Both the position numbers and the translations under genes were made by a program. Of a stretch of 64,000 bases of DNA, positions 56,678 through 64,000 are shown one piece after another. Each line of letters opens with the position of its first letter. Positions within the stretch are counted from its first letter, which is position 1. Location: the NCBI RefSeq assembly GCF_000238375.3, contig NZ_AHBZ03000015.1:186001-250000 (forward strand), read 5' to 3'. The DNA comes from Pseudoalteromonas citrea. GTDB taxonomy: Bacteria; Pseudomonadota; Gammaproteobacteria; Enterobacterales; Alteromonadaceae. The notes beneath the pieces were generated by a model. The model did no database searches. It saw only the letters and a program-made list of their open reading frames with translations, and was not told the DNA's origin.

Positions 56678-57727
56678 TTATGCTTCAGCATCTGCCGCAG
56701 CAAGGCCTTGATCTTCACCGTCTTCTGGTTTGATCGTGGCTTGAAGTAATAACATTTCGCGTAATTGACCTTCAATCTCATTCGCAATTTCAGGGTTTTC
56801 TTTCAAAAACTTAATTGAATTAGATTTACCTTGGCCCACTTTACTGCCTTTATAACTATACCAAGCACCTGCTTTTTCAACCAGTTTATGCTTAACACCT
56901 AAGTCAATCAATTCACCATGTTTAGAAATACCTTGTCCATACATAATAATGAACTCAGCTTGCTTAAACGGTGGTGCGACTTTATTTTTAACGATCTTAA
57001 CTCGTGTCTCATTACCCACAACTTCGTCACCGTCTTTTACAGAGCCAATGCGACGAATATCAATACGAACAGATGAGTAGAACTTCAGCGCATTACCACC
57101 AGTGGTCGTTTCTGGATTACCGAACATCACACCAATCTTCATACGAATTTGGTTAATGAAAATACATAAGGTGTTAGAACGCTTAATATTACCCGTTAAT
57201 TTACGTAATGCTTGTGACATCAAGCGAGCTTGCAAACCAACATGGTGATCACCCATGTCGCCTTCAATTTCAGCTTTTGGCGTAAGTGCAGCAACCGAGT
57301 CAACAATCACAACGTCTACCGCGCCAGAGCGCACTAGCATGTCACAAATTTCAAGCGCCTGCTCACCAGTATCTGGCTGTGACACTAATAAATCATCAAC
57401 ATTTACACCTAATTTTTCAGCATAGACTGGATCTAGCGCATGCTCGGCATCAACAAAGGCACATGTTTTGCCCTTCTTTTGTGCTTCTGCAATAACTTGA
57501 AGAGTAAGCGTTGTTTTACCAGATGACTCAGGACCATAAATTTCAACAATTCGCCCAGTCGGTAAACCACCTATACCCAAAGCAATATCAATCCCTAGTG
57601 AACCAGTTGAGATAGCTTCAATATCTAGAGCTTGGCTATCACCTAGCTTCATAATTGAACCTTTACCAAATTGACGTTCAATTTGTGACAATGCAGCATC
57701 AAGTGCTTTTTGTTTATTATCGTTCAT
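56678..57727 (-). CDS. recA: Recombinase RecA
   Basis: RecA is the strand-exchange and SOS coprotease. From ATG 57727 (GGAG seven bases upstream) it has 349 residues. The Walker A motif is GPESSGKTT near residue 67, and Walker B is in [10 protein letters not shown]. Loop L2 is around [22 protein letters not shown]. The acidic C-terminal tail ([10 protein letters not shown]) is typical. A textbook LexA box is upstream. pncC is next, as in E. coli. Confidence 0.98.
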   Translation of the reverse strand: MNDNKQKALDAALSQIERQFGKGSIMKLGDSQALDIEAISTGSLGIDIALGIGGLPTGRIVEIYGPESSGKTTLTLQVIAEAQKKGKTCAFVDAEHALDPVYAEKLGVNVDDLLVSQPDTGEQALEICDMLVRSGAVDVVIVDSVAALTPKAEIEGDMGDHHVGLQARLMSQALRKLTGNIKRSNTLCIFINQIRMKIGVMFGNPETTTGGNALKFYSSVRIDIRRIGSVKDGDEVVGNETRVKIVKNKVAPPFKQAEFIIMYGQGISKHGELIDLGVKHKLVEKAGAWYSYKGSKVGQGKSNSIKFLKENPEIANEIEGQLREMLLLQATIKPEDGEDQGLAAADAEA

Positions 57728-57761
57728 TTGCTTCTCCAATCTTGCGTAATGCGAGTAAGTA

Positions 57762-57781
57762 TACTGTATGGAATCACAGTA
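57762..57781. promoter_or_regulatory. LexA (SOS) box of recA
   Basis: On the minus strand TACTG-TGATTCCATA-CAGTA matches CTG-N10-CAG with perfect outer TA/TA. It lies 35 bases upstream of the recA ATG. Confidence 0.92.
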
Positions 57782-57794
57782 TCAAGCATATTTT

Positions 57795-58283
57795 TTATTT
57801 AAATTTATTAATTACAATATCTAAAGCAAAAGCAATCACTTGCATTCTTACTTGTGCTCTATCTCCAGAAAAAATACACTTTTTAACTTCAAGTTGTCCT
57901 GCTATATAAAATGCAAACCAGACTAACCCTACCGGTTTTTCAACACTGCCACCACCAGGCCCCGCGACACCAGAAACAGCAATCGCGACATCCGCTTTTG
58001 CATTGCGTGCTGCGCCTGTAGCCATTTCCCGCACTGTTTGCTCACTGACTGCACCATATTGCTCTAAGACTGCATTCGATACGCCAAGTAAATCATGTTT
58101 AGCTTGATTGCTGTAAGTAACAAAACACCGATCTACATACGCTGAACTCCCTGGTGTATCGGTGAGCGCAAAACTAATACCGCCACCAGTACATGACTCA
58201 GCGGTAGTGATTGTCAGACGTTTATCCGTTAAAATAGTGCCCAATTGTGCAGCGAGGGCCTTGATCTCTTGTTGTAGCTCCAT
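57795..58283 (-). CDS. pncC: Nicotinamide-nucleotide amidohydrolase PncC
   Basis: PncC deamidates NMN to nicotinate mononucleotide in NAD recycling; it is the CinA C-terminal domain family. From ATG 58283 the product has 162 residues. [25 protein letters not shown], and [23 protein letters not shown] are the hallmark segments. A longer frame to 58379 exists but runs into mutS and lacks family similarity. The gene is upstream of recA; the start is 22 bases from the divergent mutS start. Confidence 0.93.
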   Translation of the reverse strand: MELQQEIKALAAQLGTILTDKRLTITTAESCTGGGISFALTDTPGSSAYVDRCFVTYSNQAKHDLLGVSNAVLEQYGAVSEQTVREMATGAARNAKADVAIAVSGVAGPGGGSVEKPVGLVWFAFYIAGQLEVKKCIFSGDRAQVRMQVIAFALDIVINKFK

Positions 58284-58305
58284 ATTCACCCTTTTAGGTA
58301 GATGC

Positions 58306-60879
58306 ATGTCGATAGATTTATATTCTGAACATACTATAAAACAACAAACACCTATGATGCAGCAATATCTTAGGATCAAAGTCGAACACCAAGATATTTT
58401 ATTATTCTATCGAATGGGCGATTTTTATGAATTATTTTTTGATGACGCAATTCGCGCCGCGCAGCTGCTAGATATCTCTCAAACACACCGTGGTAAAGCT
58501 GGGGGGGCGCCAATTCCGATGGCGGGTGTACCTTATCATGCTGTTGAGAATTACTTGGCTCGTTTAGTACAAATGGGTGAGTCCGTTGCTTTATGTGAAC
58601 AAATTGGTGATCCTGCGACTAGTAAGGGTCCTGTAGAGCGTAAAGTCGTACGTATTGTAACGCCTGGGACTGTCACCGATGAGGCGCTATTACAAGAGCG
58701 CCAAGACAATTTACTCGCCAGTATTTGGCAAAATAAACAAGGGCACTACGGCCTCGCCTATTTAGATATCAACTCAGGTAGCTTTAATATTGTAGAATTA
58801 CAAACAGATGAAGCTTTAAGTTCCACCTTACAAAGGTTACAACCTGCTGAGCTACTCTATCCAGAGTCATTTCAAAACTTATATTTAATTGAACAAATTA
58901 AAGGGTGTCGACGCCGCCCAGAGTGGGAGTTTGATTTAGACACTGCCAAACATCTTCTATGTCAGCAATTTAACACCAAAGACTTGATAGGCTTTGGTGT
59001 GGAACAAGCACATACGGCACTTGTCGCTGCAGGATGTGTTATGCAGTACATCAAAGATACTCAGCGTACCGCACTGCCACATATTCGCGCTATTACATTA
59101 GAAAAAAATGAACATGCTGTCATCCTTGATGCCGCAACGCGTAAAAACTTAGAATTAACCGTCAATTTATCGGGCAGTATTGATAATACGCTCGCGCAAG
59201 TACTTGATAAAACCTCAACCCCAATGGGCTCTCGATTATTGAAAAGGCGTATCCATACCCCTATTCGTAATCGCTCAGAACTGAATGCTCGTTTGTCCGC
59301 TATTACTAGCTTAATTGAGTCACAACTAAGTATAGAGGTTTATGATGCGCTAAAACACATTGGTGATATAGAACGTGTCGTTGCCAGACTAGCACTGTGT
59401 AATGCACGGCCACGTGATTTAACACGTTTACGCTCTGCCTTGCAGGCTCTTGGACCATTACATGACATTTTATCTGACTGTAATGACGCTCGAATCACGC
59501 AAATTTGCCAACACTCTACCCCTTTACCAAAGTTACAAGACTTATTAGAGCGCGCAATTATTGATAATCCCCCAGTGCTGATTCGTGATGGTGGCGTGAT
59601 AGCAACGGGCTATAATGCCGACCTTGATGAGTGGCGTGCACTCAGCCAAGGTGCTACCGATATACTTGAGCAACTTGAAGAACGTGAACGAGAACGCACC
59701 GGGATCAATACACTAAAAATTGGCTACAACAAGGTGCATGGTTTTTATATCGAAGTTAGCCGCGCAAATGCACATTTAGTCCCTGTTGAATATATACGTA
59801 GACAAACATTAAAAAACAATGAACGCTATATCATTCCAGAACTTAAAGAGCATGAAGACAAAGTACTCGGCAGCCAAAGTAAAGCACTGGCACTAGAGAA
59901 ACAGTTATATGAACAGTTATTTGAATTTATTGCACCTTACCTTGAGCAACTACAAGTCATGGCAGCATCACTTGCCGATTTGGATGTACTCAATACATTA
60001 GCTGAACGTGCTCAAACTCTTGATTACTGTCGACCACACTTGACCGAGTCTGATGAAATTAATATCAGTGCAGGCCGTCATCCAGTTGTTGAACAAGTGA
60101 GTAAAGACCCGTTCATTGCTAACCCAGTCCACTTAAGCCCTCAACGAAAAATGTTAGTGATAACAGGGCCTAACATGGGTGGTAAATCAACTTATATGCG
60201 CCAAACAGCTTTGATTGTGCTAATGGCGCATATAGGAAGCTATGTACCAGCAAGTCATGCAACTCTTGGCCAAGTTGATCGCATTTTTACACGAATTGGC
60301 GCCAGTGACGATTTAGCGTCTGGGCGCTCAACATTCATGGTCGAAATGACTGAAACTGCCACTATTTTAAACAATGCATCACACCAATCATTGGTTCTCA
60401 TGGACGAAATTGGCCGAGGCACAAGTACCTATGATGGTTTATCTCTTGCCTATGCAACAGCAGACTATTTATCACGAAAGATAAACGCAAAAACTTTATT
60501 TGCCACCCATTATTTTGAGCTCACAGAATTAGCAGAACAGCAAAATGGATTAGTCAACGTACACCTCGATGCGGTAGAGCACAACGACACCATTGCTTTC
60601 AAGCATACTGTACTAGATGGCGCCGCCAGTAAAAGCTTTGGATTACAAGTTGCGGGTCTTGCCGGCGTACCAAAAGAAGTGCTAAAAGTCGCCAAACAAA
60701 AGTTGGTTATGTTAGAGAACCATCAAAGCGTTGTGGAATCGAGTGCACCTGCACAACAAACGCTGGCACTGGCAACTGAACCATCCGATCTTGAACTATC
60801 CATTCAAGCAATTGACCCTGATGAACTTTCCCCTAGAGAAGCTCACGCGCTATTATATAAGCTTAAGAAGCTTATATAA
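58306..60879 (+). CDS. mutS: DNA mismatch repair protein MutS
   Basis: MutS recognises mismatches and starts MutL/MutH-directed repair. From ATG 58306 it has 857 residues (E. coli 853). The mismatch-binding Phe-x-Glu lies in [14 protein letters not shown]. The connector, lever and clamp domains follow. The ATPase has Walker [28 protein letters not shown] and Walker [18 protein letters not shown] 48-residue upstream extension of the frame is antisense to pncC and is rejected. The last codons form a 13-bp inverted repeat. Confidence 0.97.
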   Translation: MSIDLYSEHTIKQQTPMMQQYLRIKVEHQDILLFYRMGDFYELFFDDAIRAAQLLDISQTHRGKAGGAPIPMAGVPYHAVENYLARLVQMGESVALCEQIGDPATSKGPVERKVVRIVTPGTVTDEALLQERQDNLLASIWQNKQGHYGLAYLDINSGSFNIVELQTDEALSSTLQRLQPAELLYPESFQNLYLIEQIKGCRRRPEWEFDLDTAKHLLCQQFNTKDLIGFGVEQAHTALVAAGCVMQYIKDTQRTALPHIRAITLEKNEHAVILDAATRKNLELTVNLSGSIDNTLAQVLDKTSTPMGSRLLKRRIHTPIRNRSELNARLSAITSLIESQLSIEVYDALKHIGDIERVVARLALCNARPRDLTRLRSALQALGPLHDILSDCNDARITQICQHSTPLPKLQDLLERAIIDNPPVLIRDGGVIATGYNADLDEWRALSQGATDILEQLEERERERTGINTLKIGYNKVHGFYIEVSRANAHLVPVEYIRRQTLKNNERYIIPELKEHEDKVLGSQSKALALEKQLYEQLFEFIAPYLEQLQVMAASLADLDVLNTLAERAQTLDYCRPHLTESDEINISAGRHPVVEQVSKDPFIANPVHLSPQRKMLVITGPNMGGKSTYMRQTALIVLMAHIGSYVPASHATLGQVDRIFTRIGASDDLASGRSTFMVEMTETATILNNASHQSLVLMDEIGRGTSTYDGLSLAYATADYLSRKINAKTLFATHYFELTELAEQQNGLVNVHLDAVEHNDTIAFKHTVLDGAASKSFGLQVAGLAGVPKEVLKVAKQKLVMLENHQSVVESSAPAQQTLALATEPSDLELSIQAIDPDELSPREAHALLYKLKKLI

Positions 60880-60880
60880 T
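60852..60880. repeat. Perfect 13-bp inverted repeat across the mutS stop
   Basis: ATTATATAAGCTT and AAGCTTATATAAT flank a 3-base centre (AAG), encoding the last residues YKLKKLI and the stop. The next terminator begins 17 bases later. Confidence 0.7.
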
Positions 60881-60896
60881 CCGTTACTCGACTTAT

Positions 60897-60925
60897 AAAA
60901 AAACCACTCAAAGAGTGGTTTTTTT
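60897..60925. terminator. Bidirectional terminator mutS/rpoS
   Basis: The stem CCACTC / GAGTGG with an AAA loop has seven A before and seven T after, between two convergent genes. Confidence 0.9.
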
Positions 60926-60943
60926 ATTAAAGGTTCTAATCAA

Positions 60944-61924
60944 TTACATTTGCTCAAATAGACTATCTGTACTTAAACCTTCATGCTGTAAAATATCTTT
61001 TAAACGGCGTAGCGCCTCAACTTGAATTTGACGTACCCGCTCTCGCGTTAAGCCAATTTCTCGACCCACATCTTCCAAAGTCGATGGCTCATAACCAAGT
61101 AGACCAAAGCGACGTGCTAACACTTCACGCTGCTTAGGATTCAACTCTCCTAACCAATCAACAATATGCTTGTTAATATCATTGCTTTGTACTTCATTCT
61201 CCGGACCATGTCCTTTTTCATCGGCAATAATATCTAATAACGCTTTATCATTCTCACCACCTATTGGTGTATCAACTGAGGTGATCTTTTCATTTAAGCG
61301 CAGCATTTTTGTTACGTCTTCCACAGGTCTATCTAAACACTCTGCGATTTCTTCCGCTGTGGGCTCATGATCTAACTTTTGTGTGAGTTCACGTGCCGTA
61401 CGTAAATACACATTAAGCTCTTTAACGACATGAATAGGTAAACGAATGGTACGTGTTTGATTCATTATGGCACGTTCAATTGTCTGACGTATCCACCATG
61501 TTGCGTATGTAGAGAAGCGAAATCCTCGTTCTGGATCAAACTTTTCAACGGCACGAATTAGGCCTAAATTACCTTCTTCGATCAGGTCCAATAATGCGAG
61601 ACCACGATTGTTGTACCGTCGAGCAATTTTCACAACAAGGCGCAAATTACTTTCAATCATACGTTTTCGAGAGGCTTCACAGCCTTTTAAAGCTTTGCGC
61701 GCAAAATAAACTTCTTCTTCAGCACTAAGCAGCGGAGAGAAACCAATTTCGCCTAAATATAACTGAGTTGCATCTAGGTTCTTTACTGTTTCGTCTTTAG
61801 CGAAAATGTCTTCATCTTCAATGTTCTCTAAAAGCTCAGTTTTAGGTTCATCCAATGTAACATCATCGTTTTTTTCTTCAAAATCTTCCGTTTTTTTGGT
61901 CTTAACATTTGCAGTTTGAGCCAT
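60944..61924 (-). CDS. rpoS: RNA polymerase sigma factor RpoS
   Basis: This is the stationary-phase and general stress sigma factor. From ATG 61924 (GGGAGG upstream) it has 326 residues. Region 1.2 ([21 protein letters not shown]) is followed by region 2 ([42 protein letters not shown]), region 3, and region 4.2 ([27 protein letters not shown]). The acidic N-terminal 50 residues are variable. It lies after nlpD, as in E. coli, where the main rpoS promoter is inside nlpD. Confidence 0.97.
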   Translation of the reverse strand: MAQTANVKTKKTEDFEEKNDDVTLDEPKTELLENIEDEDIFAKDETVKNLDATQLYLGEIGFSPLLSAEEEVYFARKALKGCEASRKRMIESNLRLVVKIARRYNNRGLALLDLIEEGNLGLIRAVEKFDPERGFRFSTYATWWIRQTIERAIMNQTRTIRLPIHVVKELNVYLRTARELTQKLDHEPTAEEIAECLDRPVEDVTKMLRLNEKITSVDTPIGGENDKALLDIIADEKGHGPENEVQSNDINKHIVDWLGELNPKQREVLARRFGLLGYEPSTLEDVGREIGLTRERVRQIQVEALRRLKDILQHEGLSTDSLFEQM

Positions 61925-61979
61925 ATGCATCCTCCCAAGCGAATGAATGGTTTAAATCATCATACTGTCTGTCAGTGTC

Positions 61980-62807
61980 TTAATTCTTAGGTAAAAACCT
62001 AAGTGGGTTTACAGCTTGCCCTCTATAACGGATCTCAAAGCGAAGCGCAGTTTCAGTGGCGTCTGTACTTCCTATGTCGGCAATTCTTTGACCAACTTTA
62101 ACTTTTTGCTGCTCTTTGACCCATAACTTCGAGTTGTGTGCATAAGCACTCAAGTAATCGTCATTGTGTTTCAAAATGATTAAATTACCATACCCTCTTA
62201 ATGCACTTCCCGCATAAACCACAGTGCCCGCTGCGGCAGCTTTTACAGGTGTTCCATGTTTATTAGCAATTAATAATCCTTTATAACCATTATCTTTAAC
62301 AGAAAAACGTTTTATCACCTTACCCAAAACGGGTCTTTGCCACTGTACCTTTTTAGAAATCATCTGCTTAGGCACTTCGGCACTGCTCTTCTGTTCTTTT
62401 TGAACATACTCCCGTTGTTTTGGCTTATCAAGTTCTTTTTTCTGTATTTTGTTACTTTTTTGTTTATTAATTTTAGGGTTAGGGTGTTTTACTGGCTTTT
62501 TTTTAACCTTATTATTCTTATTTGCAAAACGCTTTAAATGGATAATTTGCCCGGGATAAATTACGTAGGGCGCTTTTATATTATTTATCCGAGCAACAGT
62601 CCTCACATCTTTATTTGCGCTAAAGGCAATAGAAAATAAGGTGTCACCTTTGTGAACTTTATATTGATTATTTTTAATGTGAATTTTATGAGTCGAAGTG
62701 GTCTTACCAGAATACAAGGAAGTAACAGGAGCTGGTTTATGGCGAGAAGAGCAAGCACCCAACAACATAGCAACCAGTAAGAGTATTAACAGACGCATTT
62801 TCATCAT
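61980..62807 (-). CDS. nlpD: Murein hydrolase activator lipoprotein NlpD
   Basis: NlpD is an outer-membrane lipoprotein that activates amidase AmiC at the septum. The 275-residue product has lipobox MLLGAC (Cys near residue 19). A LysM domain is at about 48-92 ([14 protein letters not shown] to [11 protein letters not shown]). A Lys/Gln-rich linker leads to a C-terminal LytM domain beginning [15 protein letters not shown]. The zinc ligands are degenerate, as expected for an activator. It is between pcm and rpoS. A second activator, envC, is also in this window. Confidence 0.93.
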   Translation of the reverse strand: MMKMRLLILLLVAMLLGACSSRHKPAPVTSLYSGKTTSTHKIHIKNNQYKVHKGDTLFSIAFSANKDVRTVARINNIKAPYVIYPGQIIHLKRFANKNNKVKKKPVKHPNPKINKQKSNKIQKKELDKPKQREYVQKEQKSSAEVPKQMISKKVQWQRPVLGKVIKRFSVKDNGYKGLLIANKHGTPVKAAAAGTVVYAGSALRGYGNLIILKHNDDYLSAYAHNSKLWVKEQQKVKVGQRIADIGSTDATETALRFEIRYRGQAVNPLRFLPKN

Positions 62808-62874
62808 TATTTACTGTTCGCCATATAAAATCGTAAATGCTTAATTGGTATTGTCTCTCAATTAAAAATAGAAA

Positions 62875-63516
62875 TTAAATAATATCACCAGCGACCAAAG
62901 GTACAAACTTTACTGGTGCTAATGGGTGTTCAATGAATTGCTCACCTTGACGCACAAAAAGGGTTAACACCTGTTCATTCTCACCTAAAGGTACTATCAA
63001 CGCCCCACCATCTTGTAACTGCTCTAGTAACGACTGTGGTACTGATTTCGCAGCAGCAGTAACAATGATCCCTGCAAAAGGTGCTTTAGACGACCAACCC
63101 AACCAGCCGTCACCATGCTTCATAGCCACATTATATAAATCAAGTTGATGCATTCTACGCTTCGCCTGCCACTGTAAGCTTTTGATTCTCTCAACAGTAC
63201 ACACGCTCTCAAAAAGCTGAGCTAAGATTGCAGTTTGATAACCCGATCCGGTGCCTATCTCAAGAACATTACCCGCTACACCAACCTGTCTGAGTACTTC
63301 AGTCATTTTACCAACAATGAACGGCTGGGAAATCGTTTGCCCTTGCCCGATAGGTAACGCCGTATTTTCGTAGGACTTATGCTTTAACACATCATCAACG
63401 AACAAGTGTCGAGGGGTTTGCTCTAATACCGCAAGTACTTTCGTATCGACAACTCCGAGTTCTTTAAGCTGCTCAATTAAAACACTTGCACTGCGCGCAT
63501 AATTGTTTAATAACAT
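62875..63516 (-). CDS. pcm: Protein-L-isoaspartate O-methyltransferase
   Basis: Pcm methylates isoaspartyl residues so that they can be repaired. The 213-residue product has the SAM motif VLEIGTGSGYQTAIL at about 78-92. GQGQTISQPFIV precedes it, and GDGWLGWSSKAPFAGIIVTAA and LVPLG follow. The stop and start of surE and pcm share one base. Order surE-pcm-nlpD-rpoS is conserved. Confidence 0.96.
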   Translation of the reverse strand: MLLNNYARSASVLIEQLKELGVVDTKVLAVLEQTPRHLFVDDVLKHKSYENTALPIGQGQTISQPFIVGKMTEVLRQVGVAGNVLEIGTGSGYQTAILAQLFESVCTVERIKSLQWQAKRRMHQLDLYNVAMKHGDGWLGWSSKAPFAGIIVTAAAKSVPQSLLEQLQDGGALIVPLGENEQVLTLFVRQGEQFIEHPLAPVKFVPLVAGDII

Positions 63517-64000
63517 TACTTTGACTCTTTTAACCAGCTCGCCATCGCCGTCAGGCTGTCATGCGCCGTCATATCAACTTTTAAAGGCGTAACCGACGCA
63601 TAACCTTCATTGACAGTATGAAAATCAGTACCCGGCCCTGCATCACTTTCACGGCCTAACGGCCCATACCAAAAAATATCCCGCCCCCAAGGATCAACTT
63701 GCTGTGTCATTGTTTCAGCTTGATGCCTCGAACCAAGCCGGCTTACTTTCAGTCCCTTGAGTTGAGAAATCGGTAAATCTGGTACATTGATATTAATGAT
63801 TTGATCAGTCGGTAGGGGGTGTGATTGCAACTTTTTAATTATCTCAACAGTAACATGCGCTGCAGTTTCATAGTGCACTTCGTCTTTTGAGCACAATGAT
63901 ACAGCAATCGCAGGCAACCCCATGTGCCGCCCCTCGATTGCAGCAGCCACTGTTCCTGAATATAACGTATCATCCCCAAGGTTTGCGCCCTTGTTAACTC
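63516..64000 (-). CDS. surE: 5'/3'-nucleotidase SurE, 5' end cut off by the window
   Basis: SurE is a metal-dependent survival nucleotidase. The frame runs without a stop to the window edge; the visible part begins [20 protein letters not shown], the well-conserved [19 protein letters not shown] segment. About 161 codons of roughly 250 are present. The N-terminal metal-binding DD segment is outside the window. [19 protein letters not shown] and the C-terminal [23 protein letters not shown] are typical. Confidence 0.94.
   Translation of the reverse strand, partial: VNKGANLGDDTLYSGTVAAAIEGRHMGLPAIAVSLCSKDEVHYETAAHVTVEIIKKLQSHPLPTDQIININVPDLPISQLKGLKVSRLGSRHQAETMTQQVDPWGRDIFWYGPLGRESDAGPGTDFHTVNEGYASVTPLKVDMTAHDSLTAMASWLKESK

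Noticed and set aside
58162-58305. N-terminal extension of mutS by 48 residues
   Set aside because: It is the antisense of pncC, has no MutS similarity, and the family N-terminus begins at ATG 58306.
58284-58379. N-terminal extension of pncC
   Set aside because: It runs into the mutS start and is not family-like; PncC begins at ATG 58283.

Overview
This window looks like chromosomal DNA of a marine gammaproteobacterium of the order Alteromonadales, most likely Pseudoalteromonas. The evidence is AT-rich coding DNA, protein sequences close to that genus, and several gene orders shared with E. coli, Vibrio and Shewanella: yibN-grxC-secB-gpsA facing gpmM-envC-ctpA-yibQ, dksA-gluQ-pcnB-folK-panBC, epd-pgk-fba, surE-pcm-nlpD-rpoS, and mutS/pncC/recA. 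It is core chromosome except for an accessory island at about 48.8-56.6 kb. No tRNA, rRNA or CRISPR array was seen. || Layout. 0-3.4 kb: end of pilD, then coaE, pilB and yacG. 3.5-5.7 kb: a minus-strand PepSY/DUF3649-like/DUF3325-like inner-membrane operon, probably for iron uptake. 5.9-10.4 kb: a Cpx-type envelope stress locus (Spy/CpxP-like protein, cpxR, cpxA, a coupled lysophospholipase, convergent fieF) with tandem CpxR half-sites. 10.5-18.9 kb: trmL, the gpsA-secB-grxC-yibN operon, and the gpmM-envC-ctpA-yibQ group. 18.9-26.6 kb: pepB, sfsA, then dksA to panC. pcnB here apparently starts at AUU. 26.8-31 kb: a PstS-like protein, phoR, phoB and a porin, with Pho boxes. 31-35 kb: a GATC-dense stretch and fba-pgk-epd. 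35-48.7 kb: an acetate module with an exonuclease, a cNMP/CBS/DUF294 protein, actP and its small partner, a CrbS-type transporter-kinase, purU, CrbR, acs and a DcaP-like porin. A shared ACCTTAGT-type motif occurs in both control regions of this module. 56.7-64 kb: recA with a LexA box, pncC, mutS, rpoS, nlpD, pcm and the start-truncated surE. || The island has two parts. First is a compact minus-strand four-gene operon (CitE-like lyase, MaoC-like hydratase, ornithine-cyclodeaminase-like protein, alpha-oxoamine-synthase-like PLP enzyme). It looks like a small undescribed biosynthetic pathway and is preceded by a strikingly A-rich, G-poor region. Second are two plus-strand genes I do not recognise, a 157-residue secreted protein and a 454-residue protein, between two decayed direct copies of the same IS5/IS903-type element and behind a staggered double promoter that overlaps a palindrome. 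This island is the best candidate for undescribed biology in the window.
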